In this document: piece by piece, positions 63,529 through 64,000 of the stretch
How the letters are laid out: every line of letters starts with the position of its first letter
Numbering within the stretch: position 1 is the first letter of the stretch
From: Clostridium sporogenes
GTDB lineage: Bacteria > Bacillota > Clostridia > Clostridiales > Clostridiaceae
DNA: 64,000 nucleotides
Direction of reading: 5' to 3'
Assembly: GCF_001020205.1 (NCBI RefSeq)
Contig: NZ_CP011663.1
Span: 2,108,001 to 2,172,000, forward strand
The notes under the pieces: model-generated
Told to the model about the DNA's origin: nothing
What the model saw: the letters and a program-made list of their open reading frames with translations, nothing else
Database searches by the model: none
Program-made: the position numbers and the translations under genes

Positions 63529-64000
63529 TTACACCCTCACCTCAATATTAGTTAGCTGTTCTCCAAAATAAAGGTGGTAAAATTCATTGGGAGTCATATA
63601 CCTTAAACTTGAGTGTAATCTTCTGTTATTATAAAAATTTATAAAATCGTTTACTATTTCATATGCCTCCGTATAGCTTTGAAATTCATTATTTTTAAAA
63701 CATTCATCTTCAAGTATTCTGTGGAAAGATTCCACATGTGCATTTTTATTTGGGGTTTTTACTGGTATTCTTTCATGATGTAATTTAAACTCTTCACAGC
63801 ATTCTTTAAATTTATAGCTTATAAATTGTGGACCATTATCGGTTCTTATAACAGGTTTTGTAGCACCTTCTGCAAATAGATCCCTTATAATTAGGCTTTT
63901 CCTTAATAATGCGGTAGCATCCTTGGCTTCACAATGAAAACCTATATGATAATCTACAATGTTTCTATCGAAGATATCTATAATATTCAGCATATAGAAA
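63529..64000 (-). CDS. IS3-family transposase OrfB, C-terminal part (runs off window)
   Basis: The frame is open to the window edge; about 157 residues are visible. The rve integrase core shows FDRNIVDYHIG, the second catalytic Asp in RTDNGPQF and the Glu in NAHVESFHRILEDE, then YNNRRLHSSLRYMTPNEFY, typical of IS3 OrfB. The first catalytic Asp lies outside the window. The left end of the element is probably near TGGACAATATCTAA (63492 onward); the right end is not in the window. It neighbours the GC-richer tetR-rph cassette. Confidence 0.9.
   Translation of the reverse strand, partial: FYMLNIIDIFDRNIVDYHIGFHCEAKDATALLRKSLIIRDLFAEGATKPVIRTDNGPQFISYKFKECCEEFKLHHERIPVKTPNKNAHVESFHRILEDECFKNNEFQSYTEAYEIVNDFINFYNNRRLHSSLRYMTPNEFYHLYFGEQLTNIEVRV

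Noticed and set aside
1..64000. tRNA, rRNA, CRISPR arrays, known riboswitches
   Set aside because: Reading both strands showed no cloverleaf-forming tRNA with conserved arms, no rRNA segments, no regularly spaced repeats, and no recognisable riboswitch core upstream of the cofactor genes.

Overview
The window is AT-rich chromosomal DNA of a low-GC, endospore-forming type Firmicute. The gene set (clostripain-type C11 protease, SigI/RsgI pair, glutamate decarboxylase, tungsten-type aldehyde:ferredoxin oxidoreductase, many ABC exporters and two-component systems, AGGAGG-type ribosome binding sites) points to the genus Clostridium, most like the proteolytic C. botulinum group I / C. sporogenes lineage. 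The species call is inference from gene content, not from a search. No rRNA, tRNA, CRISPR array or prophage was seen.

Left part (1-22 kb): the 3' end of rqcH, truA, an M1-type lipoprotein peptidase, a HIT protein and gadB are followed by a sensory and cell-surface region. That region holds two nearly identical chemoreceptors (7.0-8.7 and 17.9-19.6 kb) duplicated together with their upstream DNA, a secreted DUF5667-like protein divergent from sigI-rsgI with matching sigma-I-like promoters on both sides, secreted clostripain, and a small operon of a membrane-anchored cysteine-hydrolase-like protein with its own response regulator and kinase. msrA and a stand-alone double-receiver protein follow.

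Middle (22-33.4 kb): a VanRS/BceRS-like two-component system lies next to an ABC transporter operon whose ATPase carries a one-base frameshift in a G tract. A heterodimeric ABC exporter pair is divergent from a MarR regulator, with a duplicated divergent-promoter module between them. A GNAT acetyltransferase comes next.

33.6-46.9 kb is one functional island on the minus strand for a tungsten-pterin enzyme. It runs tupABC (tungstate uptake), mogA/moaB-moeA-moeA/PBP fusion-moaA-moaC-MOSC (cofactor synthesis), a sigma-54 activator, then, behind a sigma-54 promoter, the aldehyde:ferredoxin oxidoreductase with moaD and a ThiF/MoeB-like activating enzyme.

47-59 kb carries MATE, TVP38, a MacB-like ABC pair, a short membrane peptide, an alpha/beta hydrolase, a second heterodimeric ABC exporter divergent from a BmrR-like MerR regulator (19-bp-spacer promoter), and a flavoprotein. 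59.2-64 kb looks acquired: gene remnants, then a visibly GC-richer rifampin-phosphotransferase-like gene with its autoregulatory TetR, then an IS3-family transposase running off the window.

Several short interspersed repeat families lie between genes: a three-copy hairpin family near 24.5, 34.8 and 49.5 kb; a second family near 3.4, 6.0 and 52.5 kb; two MITE-like inverted repeats; and a hairpin element placed between the Shine-Dalgarno-like sequence and the start codon of two unrelated genes. These are the least explained parts of the window.
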